Shown: positions 49,898 to 59,037, counted from the first letter of the stretch. The stretch: 64,000 bases of DNA from Neobacillus niacini (GCF_000759675.1 NZ_BAWM01000045.1:62001-126000); one strand, 5' to 3'. A program made the numbers and translations. Notes: generated by a model not told the origin, from the letters alone.

Positions 49898-50551
49898 ATG
49901 GAAAAAACTAACCTTGAAGCCATTCAAAAAGCCTTTAAAACCCTACAAACTGTGAAAGAAGCACTTTCGATAAAAGGCTGGTTTCCAGCAACGAGCGGGA
50001 ACTTATCCATTCGGGTCAAAGGTCCCCCATTAGAGCAAAATCAGTCTATTATCGCGATAACCACTAGTGGAAAAGACAAATCCATTCATACTCCAGAGGA
50101 TTATATTTTAGTTAATATGGATGGAAGCCTCGTACTTCCCAGCAACTTAAAACCTTCAGCTGAAACTTTAATTCACACCTCTATTTATCAACGAATCCCT
50201 AATTGTCAAGCGGTTTTTCATGTCCATACGATTCCTAATAACCTTATTTCGGAGCTTTACGCTGATCAAGGAAAAGTTACCTTCATGAACCATGAAATTA
50301 TTAAAGCCTTTGATATTTGGAAAGAAGGTGCGTCAATAACCATCCCAATAGTAGAAAACTATTCTTCCATTTCAAAATTAGCAGAAGAAATCAGCAAGGT
50401 TATCAAACCGGAGGTTCCTGGGGTGTTAATTCGCAATCATGGTATATATGCTTGGGGAGATAGTGATTTTACAGCTAAACGCCATTTAGAAGCATTTGAA
50501 TTTCTTTTTGAATACCAAATTAATATGTATTTCCTAAAAAAATTCAAATAA
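49898..50551 (+). CDS. mtnB: Methylthioribulose-1-phosphate dehydratase
   Basis: Class II aldolase-like zinc enzyme of 217 residues. WFPATSGNLSIRV (phosphate loop), TTSGKDKS, KPSAETLIHTSIY, the zinc ligands in VFHVHT and the later LIRNHGIYAWG. Dehydrates methylthioribulose 1-phosphate to the diketo compound. Start oddity: AGGAGGTG (49873-49880) is 17 bases before ATG 49898, and the optimally spaced codon is an ATA in another frame ahead of seven adenines; no earlier in-frame start exists because TAA precedes. Expression may be weak or use slippage. It is 24 bp before mtnD. Confidence 0.92.
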   Translation: MEKTNLEAIQKAFKTLQTVKEALSIKGWFPATSGNLSIRVKGPPLEQNQSIIAITTSGKDKSIHTPEDYILVNMDGSLVLPSNLKPSAETLIHTSIYQRIPNCQAVFHVHTIPNNLISELYADQGKVTFMNHEIIKAFDIWKEGASITIPIVENYSSISKLAEEISKVIKPEVPGVLIRNHGIYAWGDSDFTAKRHLEAFEFLFEYQINMYFLKKFK

Positions 50552-50575
50552 AATAATTAACAAGGAGAGTATACT

Positions 50576-51109
50576 ATGGCAAATATTCGCATTCGTAATA
50601 CGAATGAAAGATTAACAAAAGAACAAGAGGTTAAAAGTTTTCTAGATAAACATGATGTCCTTTATGAACATTGGGACATGAACAAACTACCTATTAGCCT
50701 GCATAATCATTTCTTACTTTCAAATGAGGAAAAAGAAGAAATTCTAAGGATCTTTGATGACGAAATTAGATCACTTGCAAATAGACGCAGCTATAAGGAA
50801 TGGGACGTTATTGCATTGTCAGATGCTACTCCAAACTTGGACGAGCTTTTGAAAAAGTTTGAAAAGGTACATGTTCATACAGAGGATGAAGTACGTGCGA
50901 TTACTGCAGGAAATGGGATTTTCACCATCAAGGGTGAAGCTGGGTATTTTGATGTAGAATTGTCCCCGGGAGATGTGATTTCTGTTCCCGTTAACACACC
51001 CCATTTCTTTACTTTAGTGGAAAACCGCCAAGTTGTGGCCGTTCGCTTGTTTATCGATTCTTCAGGCTGGGTTGCTCACCCTTATGAAGATCCTGATTTT
51101 AAACGATAA
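50576..51109 (+). CDS. mtnD: Acireductone dioxygenase
   Basis: Cupin-fold metal dioxygenase of 177 residues oxidising acireductone to 4-methylthio-2-oxobutyrate plus formate (Fe form). Metal ligands in the pattern HVHTEDEVRAI (His, His, Glu) and a fourth His in VPVNTPHFFTL; VRLFIDSSGWVAHPYEDP closes the domain. CAAGGAGAGTATACT precedes the ATG. Its product is the MtnE substrate. The enolase/phosphatase genes mtnW and mtnX that normally precede mtnB are absent here. Confidence 0.95.
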   Translation: MANIRIRNTNERLTKEQEVKSFLDKHDVLYEHWDMNKLPISLHNHFLLSNEEKEEILRIFDDEIRSLANRRSYKEWDVIALSDATPNLDELLKKFEKVHVHTEDEVRAITAGNGIFTIKGEAGYFDVELSPGDVISVPVNTPHFFTLVENRQVVAVRLFIDSSGWVAHPYEDPDFKR

Positions 51110-51145
51110 TGGAGATTAAACGTATTAATTTTATTAACATGAATT

Positions 51146-51173
51146 AGCCTCTTTCATCTGAAAGAGGCTTTTC
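51146..51173. terminator. Intrinsic terminator of the mtnE-B-D operon
   Basis: AGCCTCTTTC, loop ATCT, GAAAGAGGCT, then TTTTC. It lies 37 bp past the mtnD stop, facing the convergent gene ending at 51187. Confidence 0.9.
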
Positions 51174-51186
51174 TAAATTGAGGGTC

Positions 51187-51978
51187 TCAATGATTAAGTG
51201 ATTCTTGATCAAGAAGCCAGTATAGACCATCATGATCCGCAATTATTTCTAGGAAGTCATACTTTCCTGATTTATCTATTGATTTCCATCTCGTATAAGC
51301 AATTGAGACTAACATCGAAACAAAGGCATTTCGAAAATATTCTTTCTTAAAATGTTCCTCATTCCACCCTTGTATATTTAGGATAGAACCTGGAACTTCA
51401 TTGATTTTTTTTAATGCATCAACTAAGAATGACTTTTCCTTTTCTGTTGCTCTTGTTTCCTTTATGTCAAAAGGAAAATTCCTTTGAGGGCATGTTTCTA
51501 AATAAACCCTCTTAGATGCTCCCGATATCGGAAAATGATTTAGCCAATCACTCATCTTATGATAACTTTCTGATTCCCATCTTTGATTTATCTTATTTCC
51601 ATTATTTCTTTCAACATCGACATCACGAATATAATACTCTGGTTTTATTGGAGAACTTAAACAAGCGCCTATTGTAAAAATGAGATATTCCTTTAAAAAA
51701 GTACTTTCCGCATTTTTATATCTATTTTTCGAAAAAAAATTAATATTATTGTACAAAAATTCAAAAGCATCTTCGTTTTCATTCGTTTTCAATTTCCAAT
51801 TTGTTCGATCTTTATAAAGGAGGACAGCACAATCTGTTTCATTGTGATAACTAGATCCAATGTTAACTCCAATAAACAAAGACCTTTCTTGGATTTCAGT
51901 AAAATCTAAAGGTGTTATTTCTTTGTTATTTTGTTTTCTGCCTCCCAAAGGGATACCGATCTCATTCGTTAATTTCAA
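51187..51978 (-). CDS. Uncharacterised protein, possible RNase H-like (DUF429-like) fold
   Basis: 263 residues, no signal peptide or membrane helix. Starts with TTG 51978 after AAAGGTGG. I do not recognise a close family. A beta-strand start SLFIGVNIGSSYHNETDCAV, the central VYLETCPQRNFPF and the late IIADHDGLYWLL place acidic residues in the order seen in DUF429-type RNase H-like nucleases (strand-1 acidic/Gly, Glu in E-x-x-P, Asp in HD); this is a weak structural guess. Base composition is lower in G+C than its neighbours. Stands alone between convergent mtnD and the cstA unit. Confidence 0.6.
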   Translation of the reverse strand: MKLTNEIGIPLGGRKQNNKEITPLDFTEIQERSLFIGVNIGSSYHNETDCAVLLYKDRTNWKLKTNENEDAFEFLYNNINFFSKNRYKNAESTFLKEYLIFTIGACLSSPIKPEYYIRDVDVERNNGNKINQRWESESYHKMSDWLNHFPISGASKRVYLETCPQRNFPFDIKETRATEKEKSFLVDALKKINEVPGSILNIQGWNEEHFKKEYFRNAFVSMLVSIAYTRWKSIDKSGKYDFLEIIADHDGLYWLLDQESLNH

Positions 51979-52212
51979 TTCAATCCACCTTTTCCCAAAG
52001 CTTGTTCACTCTGTTAAACACTATATGTTCAGGAATTCTAAAAGGCTTGTGCTTATTTCTTAATTTTATTAAATTGAATATCGTCAATTTAAAAATCCCC
52101 TTGGACCAAATAATGAAAAAAAGTATTAGAGGCAAGGAAAAACTTATACTTAAATTATCTGGTTTCGGTTTCTTCAAATCTATTTCCGCAAAGCTTCAAT
52201 GAGGATCCCCTA

Positions 52213-52250
52213 TAAAAAAACAGCACCCATTCATCAAGTCGAATGGGTGC
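52213..52250 (-). terminator. Intrinsic terminator of the lytST-linked cstA
   Basis: Arms GCACCCATTC (52223-52232) and GAATGGGTGC (52241-52250); read leftward it is followed by TGTTTTTTTATAG. It lies 7 bp past the stop at 52258. Confidence 0.92.
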
Positions 52251-52257
52251 TTGTTAT

Positions 52258-54063
52258 TTATGCTACTTCTCTTTCAGATTGTTCTACTAATACATTTTGT
52301 GGAATCTTCCAAAGCTTAATCCATTTGTTTATTGAAGTAGCCATAATTACTAAACCAAGGATGAGCATGACAATGGATAGAATACCGTTTAATACACTGA
52401 AACCAGCATTTTCGGCATTGAAATAGACGTTTTTAACCATCCAGTAACCTGCAACATTTACTGTTACAAATAGGTAAGCAAGAGGAATTAGACATGTCAG
52501 CATGTACCAGCGCTTTTCGGCAATCTTGAGGATTACTGTCGCTCCGACAATAAGTCCGATAGAAGCCATTAATTGGTTTGATACACCAAATAGTGCCCAG
52601 ACGGAACTGATGTCCCCTGAGAAAAGAAGATATCCCCAGACGAAGCAGGCTAATGCACTGGCAAAGATATTTGCTCCGAGTGAATCTGTACGTTTTAATG
52701 GTTTAATAAAGTCTCCAAGGAAATCTTGAATAAGATAACGAGCAACCCTCGTTCCCGAATCAATCGCAGTTAAGATAAAGACAGCCTCAAATAGAATGAC
52801 AAATTGATAGAAATAAGATGCTAATTTTGCGAAAAATGGAACTGCAGTGAAGATGTATGTCATCCCTACAGCAAGGGTAACGGCTCCACCTGTTCTTCCT
52901 TCAAGGTCCATTCCCACCTTTTCCTCCAGTTCGTTAAGGTCAACTGTTTCCATTCCGAGTGTTGCGAATTTTTCTGGTGATGAATTGATTGCAAAATAAT
53001 CTCCTGGCTGTAGAGAGATGGCAGCAATTAAAGCCATGATTGCCACTAAACATTCAACAAGCATTGCTCCAAAAGCTACACCTTTAATGTCACTCCAGCG
53101 GCTGACCATCTTCGGTGTTGTACCAGAACCAACGAATGCGTGGAATCCTGAAATTGCTCCACAAGCAATTGTAATCGAGATAAATGGCCAAACTGGACCA
53201 GCAACAACAGGACCACCGCCATTAATAAAATCTGTAAATGCAGGAAATTGAACTTCTGGGTTTACAATGAATACCCCAACGATCAAGGCTGCGAATACCC
53301 CAATCTTCATAAATGTACTTAAATAATCGCGTGGTGCCAGCAATAACCAGACTGGTAATGCTGCTGCAAAAAATGCATATATTGGTAAAATAAGAGCAAG
53401 CGTGCTTTTTTCAAGTGTTAACAAATCTCCTAACCATGTACCTTGAATGTTTGGTCCCCAAACGATTGCTGCCATGATTAGAATGAAACCAACAGTTGTA
53501 GCTAGTTTTAAATTGCCTGTCTTTTTATGATATAATCCAACCGCCATTGCAATCGGAATGGTGATTCCAACTGCGAATGTTCCCCATGGGTTTCTTTCAA
53601 GTGCGCCCAACACAACCATTGACAGACCTGCCATAGTAATAGTAATAATGAATAACATCGCTAAGCCTGTACAGAATCCTGCTACAGGACCGAGTTCTTC
53701 CTTTGCAACTTCTGATAAAGATTTTCCTTCTCTGCGCATTGATGCAAAGAGAACGACTATATCGTGGACAGCACCACCAATTACTGCACCAATTAACAGC
53801 CAAAGCAATCCCGGTAAATAACCGAATTGTGCTGCCAAGATTGGACCAACCAACGGGCCAGCTGCAGCAATCGCAGCAAAATGGTGACCAAATACAACCC
53901 ATTTATTGGTAGGTACATAATCTAGTCCATCTTCAAATTTCTGAGCAGGTGTCGGCTTTGAATCATTAAGCTTCAAAACCTTTGCCGCCATAAATGTGCC
54001 ATATAAACGATAAACTATTAAGAGGATACATATCGAACCAATTACGATTGAAATCGCATTCAT
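52258..54063 (-). CDS. cstA: CstA family pyruvate/peptide transporter (short type)
   Basis: Membrane carrier of 601 residues with the CstA core: YRLYGTFMAAKVLKLND, YVPTNKWVVFGHHFAAIAAA, GPLVGPILAAQFGYLPG, CGAISGFHAFVGSGTTPKM and SVWALFGVSNQLMASIGL. About 90 residues shorter than the copy at 43634, lacking its C-terminal extension and a YbdD-like partner. It is third in a lytS-lytT-cstA array, like BtsSR-controlled pyruvate transporters, so pyruvate is the most likely substrate. GGAGGGGGAGTAAATA precedes the ATG. Candidate LytT boxes and a CcpA site lie upstream. Confidence 0.92.
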   Translation of the reverse strand: MNAISIVIGSICILLIVYRLYGTFMAAKVLKLNDSKPTPAQKFEDGLDYVPTNKWVVFGHHFAAIAAAGPLVGPILAAQFGYLPGLLWLLIGAVIGGAVHDIVVLFASMRREGKSLSEVAKEELGPVAGFCTGLAMLFIITITMAGLSMVVLGALERNPWGTFAVGITIPIAMAVGLYHKKTGNLKLATTVGFILIMAAIVWGPNIQGTWLGDLLTLEKSTLALILPIYAFFAAALPVWLLLAPRDYLSTFMKIGVFAALIVGVFIVNPEVQFPAFTDFINGGGPVVAGPVWPFISITIACGAISGFHAFVGSGTTPKMVSRWSDIKGVAFGAMLVECLVAIMALIAAISLQPGDYFAINSSPEKFATLGMETVDLNELEEKVGMDLEGRTGGAVTLAVGMTYIFTAVPFFAKLASYFYQFVILFEAVFILTAIDSGTRVARYLIQDFLGDFIKPLKRTDSLGANIFASALACFVWGYLLFSGDISSVWALFGVSNQLMASIGLIVGATVILKIAEKRWYMLTCLIPLAYLFVTVNVAGYWMVKNVYFNAENAGFSVLNGILSIVMLILGLVIMATSINKWIKLWKIPQNVLVEQSEREVA

Positions 54064-54113
54064 TATTTACTCCCCCTCCATTTCTTCTTATATACAATCA
54101 ATATCTTACAAAA

Positions 54114-54127
54114 TGAAAACGTTTTTA
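54114..54127 (-). promoter_or_regulatory. Candidate CcpA (cre) site upstream of cstA
   Basis: TGAAAACGTTTTTA resembles the cre consensus with the central AACGTT, about 50 bp upstream of the cstA start. Catabolite repression of the transporter is inferred. Confidence 0.5.
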
Positions 54128-54166
54128 TTTCATTTTCAAGATAACTTGCACAAATGGAAAGGTGAA

Positions 54167-54210
54167 TTACAAAAACCGACAGATGAAATACAATAATGGA
54201 CAAATAAAAA
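54167..54210 (-). promoter_or_regulatory. Direct repeats typical of LytTR regulators, upstream of cstA
   Basis: Two related units with a 21-bp period, written on +: ACAAAAACCGACAGATGAAA (54169-54188) and ACAATAATGGACAAATAAAA (54190-54209). LytTR-domain proteins bind pairs of short direct repeats two helical turns apart. They lie between the lytT stop and cstA, just upstream of the cre site. Confidence 0.6.
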
Positions 54211-54219
54211 ACAGAAAAT

Positions 54220-54957
54220 TTAAAACCCTAAAATCTGCTTTATTCCTTTTACATAGGTCCGGCTGACTGGAACGTTTGAGCCGTTCTTCATGATTAAATT
54301 ATAGGTAGAGTTAAACCAAGGCTCTATTTCTACGATATGATCGATGTTTACAATGAAACTGCGGTGGACACGAAGAAATTTGGAGTCAGGTAACTTTTTC
54401 TCTAATCCAACGAGCGCCTCACTTACTTTGTATTTTTGGTTCATTGTTTCGATCGTGCACTTACCCTCACTGGATTCTAAATAAACAATGTCGGCATTGG
54501 TTAATAAAATAATTCTTTCATCGACAAGGACGGCAAATTTTCCATGGTGGTTGTTTTTCACAGGGGAATATATGGGAAGATCCTGATCCCCAATTTTTTG
54601 TATCTTTTTAATTTTTTCCAATGTTTTTACGATACGTTCTTCATCAAACGGTTTTAAAATATAATCCACCGCATTTAATTCAAAGGCCTGATACGCAAAC
54701 TCATCGTAAGCTGTAGCAAAAACTATCGCTGGAGCTGGATTAACGTTTTCTAATTGCTTTGCTAATTCCAATCCACTCTCTTCAGCCAGTTCAATATCTA
54801 AAAAGACAAGATCTGGTTTTAGCTCAAAAATATCTGCAGTGGCATCCTCGATACAATCACTTTCACCTAATACGTCCACCTGTTTGCTGCGAATCAGCAA
54901 GTATTTTAATTCATCTCTTGCTAATAGTTCATCATCCACTATATAAGCTTTCAGCAT
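54220..54957 (-). CDS. lytT: LytT/LytR-type response regulator
   Basis: 245 residues: receiver domain (AYIVDDELLARDELKYLL, phosphoacceptor Asp in DLVFLDIELAEESG, Thr/Ala in VFATAYDEFA, Lys in DYILKPFDEE) and LytTR DNA-binding domain from about 140 (IVYLESSEGKCTIETMN, FLRVHRSFIVNIDHI). It is phosphorylated by the adjacent LytS and would activate cstA. ATG 54957 (MLKAYIVDD) with AAGGAG upstream gives a 26-bp overlap with lytS; a longer frame to 55014 lies wholly inside lytS and is unlikely. Confidence 0.93.
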   Translation of the reverse strand: MLKAYIVDDELLARDELKYLLIRSKQVDVLGESDCIEDATADIFELKPDLVFLDIELAEESGLELAKQLENVNPAPAIVFATAYDEFAYQAFELNAVDYILKPFDEERIVKTLEKIKKIQKIGDQDLPIYSPVKNNHHGKFAVLVDERIILLTNADIVYLESSEGKCTIETMNQKYKVSEALVGLEKKLPDSKFLRVHRSFIVNIDHIVEIEPWFNSTYNLIMKNGSNVPVSRTYVKGIKQILGF

Positions 54958-56716
54958 TTTGATCAAAAACTCCTTTATAGTCGAGCGGAATGGAAATCGT
55001 GACTGTTGTTCCATGGTCTACTTGACTTTTTATTGTTAAACAGGCTTGACCATTATAAATTCCTTTAAGACGTTCACTTATATTAAAAATTGCAGTGCCA
55101 TTTCCTTTTTTAGAATTTACAATTTGCTTACCAAGCACTTCTATCCTCTCCCCAGGAATGCCTTTTCCATTATCCGCGACAATAATTTGCAATTGATTAT
55201 TTTCGGAAAAAATCTCTATGGTGATTATCCCTTCAGATTTACTTCGAGGAAAGCCATAATGAATCGCATTTTCTACTAATGGCTGCAGGGTAAACGGTGG
55301 AATTAGGACCTTTTCGAGACCTGGTTCAATTTGAAAATCGATGAAGTACTTATTTGGAAAACGGGTCTGTTCCAAAGATAGATAAGCCCTGACATTCGCC
55401 AATTCCTTCTCCAGCGGGAGGAGCATCTGCCTGGCTCCTTGGAGATTTCCTCGAAAAAATGAACTGAGCTCCAACAGTAATTTACGAGCTTTATCTGCAT
55501 CTGTACGGCAAAGTGCTGAGATGGTATTGATACTATTAAATAAAAAGTGCGGATGGATTTGTGCCTGCAAGGCTTTAATTTCTGCATCTTTCAATAGCTT
55601 CGTCTGTCTTTCTGCTTCTGCAAGCTCCAACTGTGTAGAAAAGAGATTAGCAAGTCCTTCCGCTAATTCCTGCTGCACCCTATCTAATTTTTCAGGATCA
55701 GTATAGTACATTTTTAATGTACCGACGATTTTATTTTTTACCTTTAACGGCAGCACAATGGCGGCTTCTAAAGGACAATCATTATGAACACAGAGAATTT
55801 CTTTCTTCGATCTTGCAACTGAAATCTTGCCGTATTCGAGTACTTTTTTTGTCAAACCGGTCTCCGGTTTTGACTTAGGGATATGGTGATCTGACGCAGC
55901 GCCGACATGAGCTAGAACTTGATGGTCATCTGTAACTGAAACTGCATCAGCATCGGTTAGTTTCAACATAATTTCCGCTATTTCCCTGCAGGAATGGATA
56001 TTTAAGCCTTGTCGAAAATATGGCAGAGTTTGATCGGCAATAAGAAATGCCTGGTTGGTTTGATTTGCACGGGTAAGTTCTTTATCACGTTTAATTGCGC
56101 TTATAATGAACATAAACAGCAATGTACCTAATCCATTGCCGAATATCATCGGGAAGCTAATGAACTGTACAAGACTCCACGCTTGTTCAAACGGTTTAGC
56201 AATAACAAGGATGAGTAACATCTGTACGGATTCCATTATCATGCCTATCATTACAGCAAATCTAGCTGTGATTTGTTTCCCCGTCTGCTTTCTTTTTTTT
56301 CCAAAGTAACCTGCGATAATTCCAGCTATGATAGTAGAAATTGCGCAAGAAAATGCGGTGAAACCGCCAAGCGTGTAACGATGGACTCCAGCAACCAGTC
56401 CCGCACCAACACCAACTATCGGGCCTCCAAGCAAACCTCCAATGACAACCCCCATTACTCTTGTATTTGCCAGCGCACTCTCTTGTTCTAAATCAGAAAG
56501 CCACGCCGCTCTATTAATAGAATTATAATAAACTTCAATCCCTGTATAATTACTTATGATCCCGAAGGCACCAAAAAGTAAAATAAGCAGGATTCTCTCA
56601 TTTGTCTTGTGCTCGGTTTGAATAATATGACGAAATGATTTCATTTGCGAAAGCAAATAAGCAACAATGACAATGATTCCGACCTTTTCAAGCATTAATG
56701 CTGCTAAATTAAACAT
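54932..56716 (-). CDS. lytS: LytS-type sensor histidine kinase
   Basis: 594 residues. N-terminal 5TM-LYT module (about 1-200; GVVIGGLLGGPIVGVGAGLV, AGVHRYTLGGFTAFSCA), a GAF domain (about 215-350; CPLEAAIVLPLKVKNKI), then the HisKA-type phosphoacceptor ALQAQIHPHFLFNSINTISA and an ATPase domain with PLVENAIHYGF and VADNGKGIP. In enteric and Bacillus relatives this kinase class senses extracellular pyruvate. ATG 56716 has AAAGGATGG at good spacing; GTG 56722 is within that region. Cotranscribed with lytT. Confidence 0.93.
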   Translation of the reverse strand: MFNLAALMLEKVGIIVIVAYLLSQMKSFRHIIQTEHKTNERILLILLFGAFGIISNYTGIEVYYNSINRAAWLSDLEQESALANTRVMGVVIGGLLGGPIVGVGAGLVAGVHRYTLGGFTAFSCAISTIIAGIIAGYFGKKRKQTGKQITARFAVMIGMIMESVQMLLILVIAKPFEQAWSLVQFISFPMIFGNGLGTLLFMFIISAIKRDKELTRANQTNQAFLIADQTLPYFRQGLNIHSCREIAEIMLKLTDADAVSVTDDHQVLAHVGAASDHHIPKSKPETGLTKKVLEYGKISVARSKKEILCVHNDCPLEAAIVLPLKVKNKIVGTLKMYYTDPEKLDRVQQELAEGLANLFSTQLELAEAERQTKLLKDAEIKALQAQIHPHFLFNSINTISALCRTDADKARKLLLELSSFFRGNLQGARQMLLPLEKELANVRAYLSLEQTRFPNKYFIDFQIEPGLEKVLIPPFTLQPLVENAIHYGFPRSKSEGIITIEIFSENNQLQIIVADNGKGIPGERIEVLGKQIVNSKKGNGTAIFNISERLKGIYNGQACLTIKSQVDHGTTVTISIPLDYKGVFDQNAESLYSG

Positions 56717-57033
56717 TTTCACCCATCCTTTATTTTCTAATACTTACATTAGGATGCAGCAGAACATCGTGCCATCCACCTTTTTATTGGATCTTTTTGA
56801 ATTAGAAATGACAATCGATTTTATTTTAACATAAGTTGCTAATACTCTATCGAACCTAACTTTATAATCGAGTAGGAGGATCCCGCGAAAATTGATGTCA
56901 ATTAAAATAAAGGAAATCATTAGATTAATATAGAAAAATAGTTTTGCTATATATGATTTAGGAACAATCGTATCTAAAAAAAGTGGTTGTAAAGGATAAG
57001 AACATAGATAGAAAAAATACATACTTTCGATAC
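56717..57033. other. Intergenic region upstream of lytS
   Basis: No supported gene; a minus-strand frame of 92 codons (56744-57022) has no ribosome site and low-complexity A/T-rich content. The lytS promoter must lie here but no clear pair was selected. Confidence 0.4.
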
Positions 57034-57062
57034 AAAAAAACCTGCCGCTTTTACGACAGGTT
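57034..57062 (-). terminator. Intrinsic terminator of the cytochrome lipoprotein gene
   Basis: On the minus strand CCTGTCG, loop TAAAAG, CGGCAGG and TTTTTTTGTA. It lies directly after the stop at 57067. Confidence 0.88.
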
Positions 57063-57066
57063 TTGA

Positions 57067-59037
57067 CTATTCAATCGATTTAATATATTCGGCAATGGCC
57101 AGCACTTCCCTTGTTGATAACATCGGAATACTGTTATTTCCATGACGCTCAATCGCAGTTTCTATGGTCTTTGCGCTGCCATCATGAAAATACGGCGCAG
57201 TGGCCCAAACACCCCTTAAAGTTGGAGTATCAAACTTTTTTCCGTCACGCGGATTCTGATATTGTCCGCGTGCATCTCCTTTTGAAGGAACGTCGAGTAT
57301 GCTTCCAGTTCCAATGTCATGGAGAAAGTTCGTGTTTCGTTCCGTTAACTCCCCTTTTTCATTCACAGCCTTGCTGCTGTCCGTGAAGAACTCACCTCCA
57401 TGGCAGCTAAGACAGTTTCCTTTTCCGTTGAACAACCGTTCCCCTTCTTCGGCTGTCCGTGTTAAACTACCATCTTTCTGCCGATAAGGACTTTGAGGGG
57501 GAGGATACGAATTTGGATCTTGCAAAAATGCCAGAAGTGAATCATACATGTGCTGTACATCTTCTGGAATTGGTTCGGCAGGATCAAGTTCCATCATGCC
57601 TCCCATTTCGCCTTGAACGGTATGAATGTAATCCGTAAAATCATTGCGTGACCCGTCCCACAAAAAAAGCCCTGTTTCCGTCGTCACAACGTTGCTTGGA
57701 ATATTGCGTGGACCTTTTGCTGTCGTTAGCGTTAAGCGATTCATGTCCCCATCTGCATGGCATGAGGCACAGCTCATCCAATTGTTCCCCGTTATGCTTG
57801 AAACGTATTCATCACTGTTGGCACTGTAAAAGATTGTTTTTCCTTCCCGTACCTCTTTTGACAGAGAGTCTTCTTTGATCAGCTTTACAGGCTCTCCCGA
57901 CATTTTGGCACGTGCATATGGGTTGTCTCCACCTGATTGAATCGACACTAAATTATGACTCATCGCATTATGAACAAAAATGTTCTGTCCATCATTTGAA
58001 ATAACAATCCCCCGTGGGTTATCTCCTTTAATTCGGCGCAAAATTTGGGTCGCATTTCCACCTCGTGTTAAATCAAAGACGACAAGGTCTTCGCTGCCCG
58101 ACATCACTACATAGGCTTTGCTGCCATCCGGCTGAAAGGCTACATCATATGGATTGGATACAATAATTGTTTCATTTTTTACATCGCGAATATTGATTTC
58201 GTCAAAGAGCTCTTTTCGTTCATCTACAATTTCTTCGTCTTTTTCCAAATCAATAACTGACACAGCAGGAAAAATCGTTTCTTGAAAATGAATAGGGGTA
58301 TCGATATTCGTTAACAAGTGTGGAACAAACGCCTTTTTTCCATCAGGCGATATCACAAACTGCTCAATCGTATTAGGGATCCCCTGGCTTTTCTTACGGT
58401 CAGGCTGATCAGGTGAAGCGGCCAAGGCGATGGTCTTTACCACTTTGTCTTCTTCTGTATTGATGACACTGATATTGCCGTCTAAATAATGAGGAACATA
58501 CAGCTTTTTGCCATCCTTTGTAATGGTAACTGTTCTAGGTCGGTCTCCAATTTTTAGTTCCTTCTTTACTTCCCTCTCATTTGTATCAATGATAGATAAT
58601 GTACCAGACTGATAGTTTGCTACATAAAGTGTATCACCGTTTGGGCTCGTGACTAGTCCGTACGGTTGAATACCAACCTCAATGGAGTCTACCACTTTTT
58701 TCTTTTTTATTGAAATAACGTCTACTTGATTGTCAAATAAACACGATACATACACGTATTGGCCATCTGGACTTAACGTTAGTTGCTGTGGTTCTTTTCC
58801 GACCGAAACTTCCGATTTTATTTTTTTCGATTTAGCATCAAGGATCGATACGGTGTTCACATCCATATTGGCAACATATAGAGTATCACCTTTGTCATTT
58901 AACAACATATTATCACTGTGAACAGCATAGTCACGGACTACCACTTTTTTCGTGACCGCTTGATCATTTAGACAACTTGAAGCGATAATGGTCGTAACAG
59001 ATAAAATTGTTAATAGTAAGAGTCGCTTCCACATCAT
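57067..59037 (-). CDS. Lipoprotein fusing a YVTN beta-propeller to a di-haem cytochrome c domain
   Basis: 656 residues. Lipoprotein signal ending TIIASSC with acylated Cys22, so anchored on the outer face of the membrane. Residues about 35-400 form a YVTN/YncE-type propeller with repeats such as GDTLYVANMDVNTVSILD, GQYVYVSCLFDNQVDVI and GDTLYVANYQSGTLSIID. Residues about 420-656 carry two haem c motifs, CASCH and CLSCH, in a context (GPRNIPSNV, FDTPTLRGVWATAPYFHDGS) typical of MauG/di-haem cytochrome c peroxidases. It would act in extracellular redox chemistry. It begins 14 bp after the lipoprotein gene at 59052 and shares its Fur-controlled promoter. GAAGGAAACAATT precedes the first ATG. Confidence 0.85.
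   Translation of the reverse strand: MMWKRLLLLTILSVTTIIASSCLNDQAVTKKVVVRDYAVHSDNMLLNDKGDTLYVANMDVNTVSILDAKSKKIKSEVSVGKEPQQLTLSPDGQYVYVSCLFDNQVDVISIKKKKVVDSIEVGIQPYGLVTSPNGDTLYVANYQSGTLSIIDTNEREVKKELKIGDRPRTVTITKDGKKLYVPHYLDGNISVINTEEDKVVKTIALAASPDQPDRKKSQGIPNTIEQFVISPDGKKAFVPHLLTNIDTPIHFQETIFPAVSVIDLEKDEEIVDERKELFDEINIRDVKNETIIVSNPYDVAFQPDGSKAYVVMSGSEDLVVFDLTRGGNATQILRRIKGDNPRGIVISNDGQNIFVHNAMSHNLVSIQSGGDNPYARAKMSGEPVKLIKEDSLSKEVREGKTIFYSANSDEYVSSITGNNWMSCASCHADGDMNRLTLTTAKGPRNIPSNVVTTETGLFLWDGSRNDFTDYIHTVQGEMGGMMELDPAEPIPEDVQHMYDSLLAFLQDPNSYPPPQSPYRQKDGSLTRTAEEGERLFNGKGNCLSCHGGEFFTDSSKAVNEKGELTERNTNFLHDIGTGSILDVPSKGDARGQYQNPRDGKKFDTPTLRGVWATAPYFHDGSAKTIETAIERHGNNSIPMLSTREVLAIAEYIKSIE

Noticed and set aside
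56744..57022. 92-codon minus-strand frame upstream of lytS
   Set aside because: No Shine-Dalgarno, A/T-rich low-complexity composition, no recognisable motif.
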